Of a stretch of 12,346 nucleotides of DNA, positions 6,674 to 12,346 are shown one piece after another. Under the pieces are notes generated by a model that saw only the letters and a program-made list of their open reading frames with translations, did no database searches and was not told the origin of the DNA. Positions within the stretch are counted from its first letter, which is position 1, and the number at the start of each line of letters is the position of its first letter. The stretch comes from JBEKCP01 sp050014815 (GTDB lineage Bacteria; Planctomycetota; Planctomycetia; Pirellulales; Thermoguttaceae), in the NCBI GenBank assembly GCA_050014815.1, contig JBEKCP010000103.1, positions 1 through 12,346 on the forward strand, written 5' to 3'. The position numbers were made by a program, and so were the translations under genes.

Positions 6674-7420
6674 ATGAGCACCCCCACCCACCCCGAGCCG
6701 CCGCCGCACCCCCGGTTCGACGCCCCGGCGGACGACATCACGCGGTACCGCGCCATGAGCGGACTGGCGGTGGCCGGGCTCTTGACCGGCCTGGCGTCGG
6801 CGGTGGCGATGATGGGGCCGCTCGGCTGGATCGTGCCGGCGGTCGGCCTGGCGTGCAATGGGCTGGCCTTGGCGCGGATCGCCCACGCAGGGCCGGCATT
6901 GATCGGCCGCAAGGCGGCCTTGACCGGCCTGTTCCTTTCGGCCCTCTTCGCGACGGCGGCGCCTACCCAATGGTTCGTCGGGCACCGGCTCGTCCGCAAC
7001 GAGGCCATCCGGTTCGCCGCGGTCTGGTTCGACGCCCTGAGGCAAGGCGATCCCTACAAAGCGCAGCAGCTTACGCTCGACCCGCGGTTCCGCTGTCCGA
7101 AAGGCGAAACCTACCGCGAGTTCTATAGCCGTTATCCGAACTGGGGCAACGAGCTGAAGCGGTATGTCCTGCAGCCGCCGGTCCGGGCGCTGTTGGCGCT
7201 GGGGCCGAAGGCGCTGGTGCGCTTCTATGAAACGGCCGACCAGGGAGAGCAGGAGGCCCGCCCCTGGGTGCAACTGACGTACGCCGTCACGTACGACGAC
7301 CCCGCCGAAGGGGCCACCACATTTTTCATTACGCTGGCGATGGATCGGTTCATGGTGGCCGGCCGGCCCGACTGGCGGGTGACCCGCGTCGACGGCGCCG
7401 TCCACCCGGAAGGCTGGTAA
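6674..7420 (+). CDS. DUF4190-like membrane protein with soluble C-terminal domain
   Basis: This is a 248-residue protein. A proline-rich N-terminal 25 residues precede hydrophobic segments near 29-47, 50-69 and 80-100. The pattern SGLAVAGLLTGLASA, then GWIVPAVGLACNGLALARI, then GRKAALTGLFLSALF is the layout seen in DUF4190-type membrane proteins. The remaining 140 residues are soluble (DALRQGDPYKAQQLTLDP, a tyrosine-rich stretch, then TYAVTYDDP), as if a globular domain faces one side of the membrane. No catalytic motif is visible and no function is assigned. ATG 6674 is chosen because it follows AGAGAG, while the in-frame extension upstream lies inside the palindromic element. The GH127 gene begins only 19 bp downstream, so the two may share a transcript, but no functional link is evident. 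Confidence 0.7.
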   Translation: MSTPTHPEPPPHPRFDAPADDITRYRAMSGLAVAGLLTGLASAVAMMGPLGWIVPAVGLACNGLALARIAHAGPALIGRKAALTGLFLSALFATAAPTQWFVGHRLVRNEAIRFAAVWFDALRQGDPYKAQQLTLDPRFRCPKGETYREFYSRYPNWGNELKRYVLQPPVRALLALGPKALVRFYETADQGEQEARPWVQLTYAVTYDDPAEGATTFFITLAMDRFMVAGRPDWRVTRVDGAVHPEGW

Positions 7421-7439
7421 TCACCAAGAAAGGTGTCTC

Positions 7440-9476
7440 ATGCTCCGCACCAAGACGTTCCTGATCGTCGCCGCTTTGGCATCGGTTTCGCTCCCGGCCC
7501 GCGCCGAGGGGCCCGCGCATCGCCGGCTCGCCGCCGTGCCGTTCGCCAGCGTGAAGATCGAGGACGAGTTCTGGACTCCCCGCCTGGCGACCAACCGCGA
7601 GAAGTCGCTGCCGCACAACTTCGCCTGGTGCGAAAAGACCGGGCGGATCAGCAACTTCGACAAAGCGGCCGGCAAGGCGCCGGGCAAGTTCGAGGGCATG
7701 TTCTTCAACGACTCGGACCTCTACAAGGTCCTCGAAGGCGCCTCGTACTCCCTGGCCGATCGCCCCGATCCGGCGCTGGAAAAGACGGTCGATGACATTA
7801 TCGCCAGGATCGCCGCCGCCCAGCAGAAAGACGGTTACCTGAACACCTACTTCACGCTCGTCGAGCCCCAGAAGCGATGGACCCAGGAGCCCGTCAAGCA
7901 CGAGCTCTACTGTGCGGGCCATCTCATCGAAGCGGCGGTGGCCCACTGGCGGGCAACCGGCAAGCGGACCCTGCTGGACGTGGCGATCCGCTTCGCCGAT
8001 CACATCGACCGCACCTTCGGCCCGGAGAAGAGGCTCGCGGTACCCGGCCACGAGGAGATCGAGCTGGCCCTGGTGAAGCTCTACGAGGCGACCGGCCAGG
8101 AGCGGTACTTCAAGCTGGCCAAGTTCTTCATCGACCTTCGCGGCGACGCGTCGAAGCGGAAGCTCACCGGACCCTACGCCCAGGACCAGGCGCCCGTCAG
8201 GCAGCAGACCGAGATCGTGGGCCACGCGGTCCGGGCGATGTATCTCTTCTCCGGCGTGGCCGACGTGGCCGCCTACTCGGGCGACCAGGAGCTGATCGGC
8301 GCCATGGACCGCCTCTGGCAGGACGTTGTCGGGCGGAAGATGTACGTCACCGGCGGGATCGGCGCCCGGCACAAGAGCGAGGCCTTCGGCGCGGCCTACG
8401 AGCTGCCCAACGACTCCGCCTACTGCGAGACGTGCGCGGCGATCGGGCTGGCGTTCTGGGCCCACCGCCTCAACCTCCTCCACGCCGACGCCCGCTACGC
8501 CGACGTGCTGGAGCGGGCCCTTTACAACGGCATCCTCTCCGGAATCGCCCTGGACGGCCAGCACTTCTTCTACGTCAACCCGCTGGCCTCCGCCGGCAAG
8601 CACCATCGCCAACAGTACTACCCCTGCGCCTGCTGCCCGACAAACGTCGCGCGGCTGGTGCCCTCGGTGCCGGGCTACGTGTATGCGGTCGGGGAAGGCG
8701 TGAAAGAGCCGCAGGAGCAATCGCCGTCGCTGGTGAAGCTTCACCCCTCGCTCGTCCGCGAGGGCAAGGGGCCGCCGGCCCTGTACGTGAACCTTTACAT
8801 TGCGGGCACCGCGCAGGTGTCCCTGGGCCTCGCGAAGGTTTCCGTCAGGCAGGATACCCGCTACCCTTGGAACGGGAACGTGAAGATCACACTCACGCCC
8901 GACATCCCCGTCATGTTTGACGTTTGTCTGCGAATTCCCGCGTGGTGCCGTGGTGCGGCAGTCACCGCTTCGACCTCGGAGGGGAAGGGCATTCCGCGGG
9001 CCGGGTACTACGTGCTTCATCCATCGCGCCCCTGGAAGGCCGGCGACACGATCGACGTAAACTTGGAGATGCCCATCGAGCGGATCGAGGCCAACCCCGC
9101 GGTCAAGGCCGACGTCTGCTGCGTGGCCATCGAGCGGGGCCCGATCGTCTACTGTTTCGAGGGCGTGGACAACGGCGGCCGCGCGCAACAGATCGTGTTG
9201 CCCCGCGATCCTCACTTCGCCGCCGAGCACGGCAAGGACCTGCTCCACGGCGTGACGGTTGTCCGGGGCGTGGATGACGCCGGGCGGCCCATCCTCGCCG
9301 TGCCGTACTACGCGTGGGACCATCGAGAGCCGGGCGAGATGGCCGTCTGGGTCCGCCAGGCGGGCAAACCGCCGGCCGCCGCGCCGGGCGAACCGTCCGC
9401 AGACGATCCGCCCTGGCGCGGGCTGCTCTATCGCCCGCTGGACCCCGCCGTGCTTGGCCCTGCGGCGGCACCGTAG
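7440..9476 (+). CDS. Secreted GH127-family (DUF1680) beta-L-arabinofuranosidase-type glycoside hydrolase
   Basis: This 678-residue enzyme has an N-terminal signal peptide (1-22, ARA|EG). GH127 enzymes such as HypBA1 release beta-L-arabinofuranose from arabinooligosaccharides, using a zinc-bound cysteine nucleophile in an (alpha/alpha)6 barrel followed by beta-sandwich domains. The family signatures are clear: KDGYLNTYF (130-138), YVTGGIGARH (302-311), and DSAYCETCAAIGL, which places the Zn ligands at E330 and C332. CACCPTN places C398 and C399, with C398 as the expected nucleophile. All four correspond to HypBA1 Glu338, Cys340, Cys417 and Cys418. The beta domains include ALYVNLYIAGTA and LRIPAWC. 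The exact sugar specificity is inferred and could be a related furanoside. Residues about 421-446 are an unusual extra segment (see findings). ATG 7440 has AAAGG 6 nt upstream. The 657-codon antisense frame is a shadow. Confidence 0.93.
   Translation: MLRTKTFLIVAALASVSLPARAEGPAHRRLAAVPFASVKIEDEFWTPRLATNREKSLPHNFAWCEKTGRISNFDKAAGKAPGKFEGMFFNDSDLYKVLEGASYSLADRPDPALEKTVDDIIARIAAAQQKDGYLNTYFTLVEPQKRWTQEPVKHELYCAGHLIEAAVAHWRATGKRTLLDVAIRFADHIDRTFGPEKRLAVPGHEEIELALVKLYEATGQERYFKLAKFFIDLRGDASKRKLTGPYAQDQAPVRQQTEIVGHAVRAMYLFSGVADVAAYSGDQELIGAMDRLWQDVVGRKMYVTGGIGARHKSEAFGAAYELPNDSAYCETCAAIGLAFWAHRLNLLHADARYADVLERALYNGILSGIALDGQHFFYVNPLASAGKHHRQQYYPCACCPTNVARLVPSVPGYVYAVGEGVKEPQEQSPSLVKLHPSLVREGKGPPALYVNLYIAGTAQVSLGLAKVSVRQDTRYPWNGNVKITLTPDIPVMFDVCLRIPAWCRGAAVTASTSEGKGIPRAGYYVLHPSRPWKAGDTIDVNLEMPIERIEANPAVKADVCCVAIERGPIVYCFEGVDNGGRAQQIVLPRDPHFAAEHGKDLLHGVTVVRGVDDAGRPILAVPYYAWDHREPGEMAVWVRQAGKPPAAAPGEPSADDPPWRGLLYRPLDPAVLGPAAAP
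8700..8777 (+). repeat. Palindrome-rich 78-bp segment inside the GH127 gene
   Basis: Codons 421-446 separate VYAVGEG from ALYVNLYIAG, two blocks that I expect to be nearly adjacent in GH127 proteins. The DNA contains the perfect palindrome GGTGAAGCTTCACC and the hairpin CCCTCGC-TCGTCC-GCGAGGG. The encoded residues (LHPSLVREGKG and neighbours) look like a translated intergenic repeat. The length is a multiple of three and the frame is kept. The boundaries are approximate. Confidence 0.5.
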
Positions 9477-9494
9477 CCCGCATCAAGACGCCGG

Positions 9495-9523
9495 TTGCTA
9501 CAGCCGCTTGCCCGGTGTAAGAT
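9495..9523 (+). promoter_or_regulatory. Putative promoter of the toxin-antitoxin pair, giving a leaderless transcript
   Basis: TTGCTA (9495-9500), a 17-nt spacer and TAAGAT (9518-9523) form a plausible sigma-70 promoter with four of six matches in each box. The expected start, about 7 nt beyond the -10 box, is at 9530, the A of the antitoxin ATG. No Shine-Dalgarno sequence precedes this ATG, which fits a leaderless mRNA. Confidence 0.4.
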
Positions 9524-9529
9524 ATTGGT

Positions 9530-9814
9530 ATGGACTCAATCATACGGGACGTGAGCAGTATCGAGTCGGATGAGCGCCGTGTTTACGAGGCGGTGCTCGG
9601 CCATGCGCTCCGCGAGGACCAGCAGGTGATGCTCCGCGTGATCGAACTCAAGAAAGAGCCCGACGAGTCTATTCGCCAGAAGGCGAGGGAAGAATTCCAC
9701 GAGCTTTGCGGGGAGGGCACGGAGAACCGCCAACGGCAGGGCATTTCTGTCGAGGAAGCAGATAAGGCGCTCGAAGAGGCCATGCGGGCAGTTCGTTTCC
9801 GGAAGATAGAGTAA
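9530..9814 (+). CDS. Probable antitoxin of a PIN-type toxin-antitoxin pair
   Basis: This is a 94-residue, highly charged, probably all-helical protein (EEADKALEEAMRAVRFRK at the C-terminus). I do not recognise a named DNA-binding fold. The call rests on context: it is small, directly precedes a PIN-domain gene, and its TAA stop (9812-9814) overlaps the toxin ATG by one base, the usual antitoxin-first arrangement with coupled translation. The family would bind and neutralise the PIN ribonuclease and often repress its own promoter. The start at 9530 is the first ATG of the frame. Its lack of a ribosome binding site is discussed with the promoter. Confidence 0.65.
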   Translation: MDSIIRDVSSIESDERRVYEAVLGHALREDQQVMLRVIELKKEPDESIRQKAREEFHELCGEGTENRQRQGISVEEADKALEEAMRAVRFRKIE

Positions 9815-10263
9815 TGCGGGCCGTGCTCGATTCCAACGTGCTGGCCCGTGCGGTGTACAGTGTGGGTGGCCCTGCCGAAGAGGTTGTACGGAGATTGGTG
9901 GCCCCGCCGCACATGCTCATTGTTTCCGAGTTCCTTCTGACGGAGCTACGCCGGGTGCTTCGCTATCCCCGGTTGCGGCGCGTTCATAGGTTTGACGACC
10001 GGAAGATTGAGCGCGCTGTCGCAGTCCTTGAGTCCGTTGCTGCAAGCATAGAAATGCGGGAGCAGGACGTTGTTCGGGTAGTGCCGCACGACCCGGACGA
10101 TGACCATGTCGTTGCAGCGGCTATCGTCGCCGGGGCCGATGTTCTCTGCACGCGGAACCGACACCTCTACCATGAATCCGTCGTCACCCACTGTCGGGAG
10201 CATGCCGTTGAAATCATGGACGATATCGAACTGCTTGAACGGCTGCGGCAAGGGCACGAATAA
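9814..10263 (+). CDS. PIN-domain toxin, putative ribonuclease (COG1569-like)
   Basis: This is a 149-residue PIN-domain protein, the VapC-like nuclease fold that cleaves RNA using acidic residues and Mg2+. The N-terminus has the diagnostic VLDSNVLARA with D6, followed by E44 in LLTELRRVL and the acidic cluster HDPDDDHVVAAAI (92-104, D97 the likely third ligand). The fourth acidic position, often TGDxD, reads CTRNRHL here (112-118), with Asn115. TRN variants occur in other PIN families, so activity may be retained but is less certain. It is translationally coupled to the antitoxin by a one-base overlap. Base composition is a little less GC-rich than the flanking genes, which fits an acquired module. 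Confidence 0.85.
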   Translation: MRAVLDSNVLARAVYSVGGPAEEVVRRLVAPPHMLIVSEFLLTELRRVLRYPRLRRVHRFDDRKIERAVAVLESVAASIEMREQDVVRVVPHDPDDDHVVAAAIVAGADVLCTRNRHLYHESVVTHCREHAVEIMDDIELLERLRQGHE

Positions 10264-10285
10264 GCGCAGCGGCTGTGCATCCGGA

Positions 10286-10820
10286 CTACGCGGCGCGTTT
10301 CACCGCGCCCGGCTCGGCCGCGAAATGGACGGCGATCGCCCGCAACTGCCCGTCACGCTCGACGAGCAGTTCCAGCGGACCGGGCAGGGTCGCGACGAGC
10401 TTGGTGAATGCGGCGTCGTCGGCGAAGTCGCGACCGGCCACTTGCAGGATGCGGTCGCCGACGCGGAGCCCGGCCTGCGCGGCCCGCGAGCCCGCGACCA
10501 CGTTTCTGGTTGGGATCGGTGCCGGGCAGGAGGGCCAGGATGTTGCGGAAGTTCGGTGGGAACGGCTGGAAGCAGCCCTGCGTGCCGGCCGGCGCCAGGT
10601 GGCGCCCCGCGAGGCCGGCGACGAGGTAGTCGGCGGCCGCACGGTTGCCGGGACTGCCCGCTTCTCGCCCGTCCATGCCCTTGTCCGCCAGGACGCGGAC
10701 GTGCTGGAACAGGTCGGCCGCGGTGAGCGAATCGAGGGCCGCCTGGTAGCCGGCACTCTTGTCGGCCCCGGCACCCATACGGGGCACGGTGCCCGACGGC
10801 GACCGCGCAGGGCGTGCCAT
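10286..10820 (-). pseudogene. Remnant of an M28-family peptidase with PDZ domain, catalytic core deleted and frame shifted
   Basis: Two reading frames on the minus strand each carry part of one protein. From 10820 to about 10503 the frame reads like the N-terminal cap of M28 aminopeptidase-type proteins (LFQHVRVLADKGMDGREAG, NRAAADYLVAGLA, then NILALLPGTDP). At about 10500 the meaningful sequence switches frame to a PDZ-like domain (VVAGSRAAQAGLRVGDRIL and VAGRDFADDAAF), ending at a TAG at 10286. The metallopeptidase domain expected between them, with its zinc-binding His, Asp and Glu residues, is missing. That is a loss of several hundred bases. No signal peptide or good ribosome binding site precedes the ATG at 10820, so the 5' end may also be decayed. 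It converges with the PIN toxin gene, leaving 22 bp between their stops. Confidence 0.75.
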
Positions 10821-10893
10821 CCTGCCGGCGAACGCGGGCGATCGGAAGAACTCTTAATATCGGTCTTTTCGTTCCCTCGGCCGGGGGCCCCTC

Positions 10894-10923
10894 TTGTCGC
10901 CTTCCCGGCGACGCTGGTATACT
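10894..10923 (+). promoter_or_regulatory. Putative sigma-70 promoter for the small basic ORF
   Basis: TTGTCG (10894-10899), an 18-nt spacer and TATACT (10918-10923, five of six matches) give the best -10 element in the window. Transcription would start near 10930, leaving a leader of about 65 nt before GTG 10995. Confidence 0.45.
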
Positions 10924-10952
10924 GCGGTCCGGTTGCGGTTCTGTAGGAAGTC

Positions 10953-10969
10953 GGGGGTCCCCCCTTTTT
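10953..10969 (+). terminator. Terminator-like GC hairpin with T5 in the leader of the small ORF
   Basis: GGGG-GTC-CCCC within 10953-10964 is followed by TTTTT (10965-10969). It lies between the promoter and the small ORF, so it could act as an attenuator. The stem is only 4-5 bp, so this is tentative. Confidence 0.25.
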
Positions 10970-10994
10970 CCCCTGTGGATTCATGGAGTGACGT

Positions 10995-11081
10995 GTGGGA
11001 GTTAAGAAAACGGGTAAAGGCCGGCGGAAACTCGGCCGCAAGAAGCGTCGGATGCGGGCCAAGATTCGGCACCGCAAATAG
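10995..11081 (+). CDS. Very small, extremely basic protein, possibly ribosomal
   Basis: GTG at 10995 opens a 28-residue frame ending in TAG at 11079-11081. It starts MGVKKTGKGRRKLG and ends KIRHRK. Sixteen of 28 residues are Lys or Arg, with one His and no acidic residue. GGAG at 10985-10988 sits 6 nt before the GTG, a strong ribosome binding site at ideal distance, and TGA at 10989-10991 rules out an upstream extension. A good promoter lies 70 nt upstream. The RRK-x-x-RKKRR pattern recalls the tiny AURKAIP1/COX24-type ribosomal proteins (bS22-like), which stick to rRNA, but so short and biased a sequence cannot prove homology. An RNA- or DNA-binding role is the natural inference. It is too short for most gene callers. 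Confidence 0.6.
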   Translation: MGVKKTGKGRRKLGRKKRRMRAKIRHRK

Positions 11082-11309
11082 TCATGGCGCTGGCTGGGCG
11101 GTCGGGTGAGCTAGACCAAGGCGACCGCCGGCCGCGACATGGCCGAACGGTTCTGGCGAATGCCGGGCGACGAGGCCTTCCGGGCCGGGCTCTTCCAGGA
11201 TCCGGGAATGCTGCTCCTGTTGCAGGAGTTGGGCGGGCCCCATGCCTGTTTGGATCGCACGCATCCGGCAACGGCGTCAAGAGCATCGAGATTTATTGAG
11301 CGGGCGATT
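11082..11309 (+). other. Gene-poor stretch with a possible coding remnant
   Basis: No confident gene lies between the small basic ORF and the repeats at 11310-11361. The best candidate is a plus frame from ATG 11139 (MAERFWRMPGDEAFRAG, then LFQDPGMLLLLQELGG) with high GC at third positions for about 36 codons. It has no ribosome binding site, and further downstream its open frame is only the antisense shadow of the zinc-ribbon gene. I do not recognise the sequence. It may be a gene fragment or chance. Confidence 0.2.
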
Positions 11310-11331
11310 GCCGCGGATGTGCATCCGCGGC
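11310..11331. repeat. Perfect 9-bp stem hairpin, REP-like
   Basis: GCCGCGGAT-GTGC-ATCCGCGGC is a perfect inverted repeat with a 4-nt loop. It lies 27 nt beyond the stop of the minus-strand zinc-ribbon gene and has no T tract on either side. It may be a REP-like element or a factor-dependent 3' end. Confidence 0.55.
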
Positions 11332-11340
11332 TATTGACCA

Positions 11341-11361
11341 GTGCCCGTCGAGCCGCCCTAC
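11341..11361. repeat. Truncated end of the MITE-like element
   Basis: These 21 bases match the right end of the element at 6620-6640 with two substitutions (19 of 21). Its terminal GTAGGG, read on the minus strand, supplies the TAG stop codon (11360-11358) of the zinc-ribbon gene. Only this end is present. Confidence 0.55.
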
Positions 11362-12242
11362 TTGACCAGGAACGCCAGCGCGGCGAGCCCTGCCAGAATG
11401 GCAACGGCCGCCAGGATCGCCCACGCCAGCCAGACCTGGCCGGCCTTTTCGTCCCGACTCTGCTCGAGCTTAGCCTTGCGACGCTGGAATTCCATGCTGT
11501 CTTCGTAGCGGAGTCGGAACCGCTTGTTGCACAGCGGGCACTCGGCCAGCTTGCCCAGCATCTCCCTGCTAATCTCCAGGGGATGGCCGGCAGGGCAAGG
11601 AATGTGGATCTGCTTGGTTTCAGTCTCTTCCAAGAGTGGTTCGACCGTGGCGTTCAGGGAGCGAATCTCCTCGGGGGTGGGCCCTTCAGTCGGCGGCGAC
11701 TCGGTCTGGGGCGGCGGCATCGGCGCAGGCGCGTCCGGCGTGTACCCAACGCCCGGCGTGTACCGAACGCCCGGCATGGACCCGATACCCGGCATGGTGA
11801 GCGGTGGCGGCGGGCTGGCGGGAGAAGGCATCGGTCCGCCCGGCATCTCCGGCATCTCGGGCAACTCGAAAGGCAGCGAGGCCTTCGCATGAGGATCGAA
11901 CGGCAGGACGAACTGATCGCCCGTCTTCTCCGGCGCCGATTCGGCGGACGATGACGCGGCGGGGGCCGTGCCCGGGGCGATCGGCTGCAGCCCAAACGGC
12001 TGCGGTCCCAAGGGCCGTGGTCCAAACGGCTGCAACGGCGGCGGGCCGCCCGTGGGCCAAGGGGTGTACGGATACGGCGGCGACGGGGCCGCGGGCGGCG
12101 ACGGGGCCGCGGGCGGCGACGGGGCCGCGGGCGGCGAAACGACAAAGGCCGTCCCGCAATAGGGACACTGACACACCTGCCCGACGCTCGCCGGATCCCC
12201 TTGCAGGAGGTGGCCGTTCGGACAGTAAAATGGGAACGACAT
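11358..12242 (-). CDS. Tail-anchored protein with two zinc ribbons and a proline-rich linker
   Basis: This is a 294-residue protein. Two zinc ribbons with identical spacing flank a long linker: C7-x3-H11-x14-C26-x2-C29 (CPNGH...CPYC) and C216-x3-H220-x14-C235-x2-C238 (CPAGH...CPLC). Between them lie about 180 residues rich in Pro, Gly and Ala, including three PPAAPS repeats and degenerate MPG/TPG repeats. A charged, probably helical stretch (248-266) leads to a single hydrophobic segment (270-293) at the very C-terminus, so most of the protein should face the cytoplasm. Zinc ribbons of this kind usually bind nucleic acid or protein, and the function here is unknown. I chose ATG 12242 (AGG 8 nt upstream). 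GTG 12251, directly after the upstream stop, would add three residues. Long plus-strand frames here are shadows. Confidence 0.8.
   Translation of the reverse strand: MSFPFYCPNGHLLQGDPASVGQVCQCPYCGTAFVVSPPAAPSPPAAPSPPAAPSPPYPYTPWPTGGPPPLQPFGPRPLGPQPFGLQPIAPGTAPAASSSAESAPEKTGDQFVLPFDPHAKASLPFELPEMPEMPGGPMPSPASPPPPLTMPGIGSMPGVRYTPGVGYTPDAPAPMPPPQTESPPTEGPTPEEIRSLNATVEPLLEETETKQIHIPCPAGHPLEISREMLGKLAECPLCNKRFRLRYEDSMEFQRRKAKLEQSRDEKAGQVWLAWAILAAVAILAGLAALAFLVK
11737..11797. repeat. Degenerate 18-bp tandem repeat, about 3.4 copies, inside the zinc-ribbon gene
   Basis: Units begin at 11737, 11755 and 11773, with a partial fourth at 11791. The pattern is GGCGTGTACCCAACGCCC with substitutions. It encodes the PGVGYT-type hexapeptide series of the linker. 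Confidence 0.7.
12081..12134. repeat. Three perfect 18-bp tandem repeats inside the zinc-ribbon gene
   Basis: CGACGGGGCCGCGGGCGG occurs three times without a mismatch and encodes PPAAPS hexapeptides on the minus strand. Identical units suggest recent slippage. Copy-number change would alter linker length without breaking the frame. Confidence 0.85.
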
Positions 12243-12251
12243 GCCCGACAC

Positions 12252-12346
12252 CTAACCTTGTAATGCTTCGCTCAGGGCCAACCAGAGGGCTTCGAGCGAT
12301 TGGGGAATGACGCGCGTCCCTGCCAGGACCGGCATGAAATTCGTAT
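12252..12346 (-). CDS. C-terminal end of an unidentified protein (N-terminus outside window)
   Basis: The minus strand is open from the window edge to TAG at 12254-12252, giving 30 complete codons that start TNFMPVLAGTRV and end ALWLALSEALQG. The composition and the position directly before the zinc-ribbon gene suggest a real C-terminus. The piece is too short to identify. The stop adjoins an in-frame GTG of the next gene, so the two are probably co-transcribed and translationally coupled. Confidence 0.55.
   Translation of the reverse strand, partial: TNFMPVLAGTRVIPQSLEALWLALSEALQG

Noticed and set aside
7350..9323. 657-codon minus-strand open frame
   Set aside because: It is antisense to the GH127 gene, which has all catalytic residues in frame. 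The minus product has no family features.
10286..11077. A single intact 263-codon minus-strand gene
   Set aside because: Only its C-terminal part (PDZ-like) is meaningful. The upstream half of this frame is out of phase with the M28-like cap, and it runs backward through the small basic ORF and its promoter.
11139..11954. 271-codon plus-strand open frame
   Set aside because: Most of it is the antisense shadow of the zinc-ribbon gene. Only the first 36 or so codons look slightly protein-like, and no ribosome binding site precedes it. It is kept only as a possible remnant.
12081..12134. CRISPR-like tandem repeats
   Set aside because: The 18-bp units are directly abutting, have no spacers and encode PPAAPS in frame. 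This is a coding tandem repeat.
1..12346. tRNA or rRNA genes
   Set aside because: No cloverleaf-like segment with a T-loop GTTCRA motif or rRNA-conserved block was noticed by eye. A tRNAscan-SE or Infernal run would settle this.

Overview
The window is high-GC bacterial DNA, most likely from a member of the Planctomycetota. The pointers are the gene repertoire (a secreted GH127 glycosidase, a protein resembling DUF4190 membrane proteins, duplicated CPxGH/CPxC zinc ribbons in a proline-rich tail-anchored protein, a DUF4139 protein) and intergenic DNA packed with several classes of palindromic repeats. This placement is an inference from gene content, not a phylogenetic result.

Layout. Positions 1-1115 (minus) hold the N-terminal part of an exported DUF4139 protein. 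A 355-bp divergent gap carries a REP-like inverted pair and promoter-like sites in both directions. hisF follows (1471-2238, plus, TTG start), then a second palindromic pair that runs into the ribosome binding site of a PilT-type ATPase gene (2359-3513). Next comes a 675-residue membrane protein whose C-terminal part is a GspE/PilB ATPase domain with every nucleotide-handling motif eroded but its tetracysteine site kept (3618-5645), then a CvpA-like membrane protein (5721-6494). A 122-bp MITE-like palindrome separates these from a DUF4190-like membrane protein (6674-7420) and a secreted GH127 beta-L-arabinofuranosidase-type enzyme (7440-9476). A PIN-domain toxin-antitoxin pair follows (9530-10263). 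Then come a minus-strand remnant of an M28-type peptidase with PDZ domain that has lost its catalytic core (10286-10820), a previously easy-to-miss 28-residue extremely basic ORF (10995-11081), a gene-poor stretch with repeats, and a minus-strand pair at the right edge: the tail of an unknown gene whose stop codon adjoins the start of a zinc-ribbon protein (11358-12242).

How the parts work together. The PilT-like ATPase, the membrane-anchored pseudo-ATPase and perhaps the CvpA-like protein are consecutive and co-oriented. They suggest a type IV pilus or secretion-related module in which the second protein serves as a membrane-bound, non-hydrolysing partner of an ATPase. This is the most interesting candidate system here. 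The GH127 enzyme points to breakdown of plant or algal arabinose-containing glycans outside the cytoplasm. The rest is housekeeping (hisF) or accessory (toxin-antitoxin, repeats, pseudogene). No rRNA, tRNA, CRISPR array, transposase or integrase was seen.
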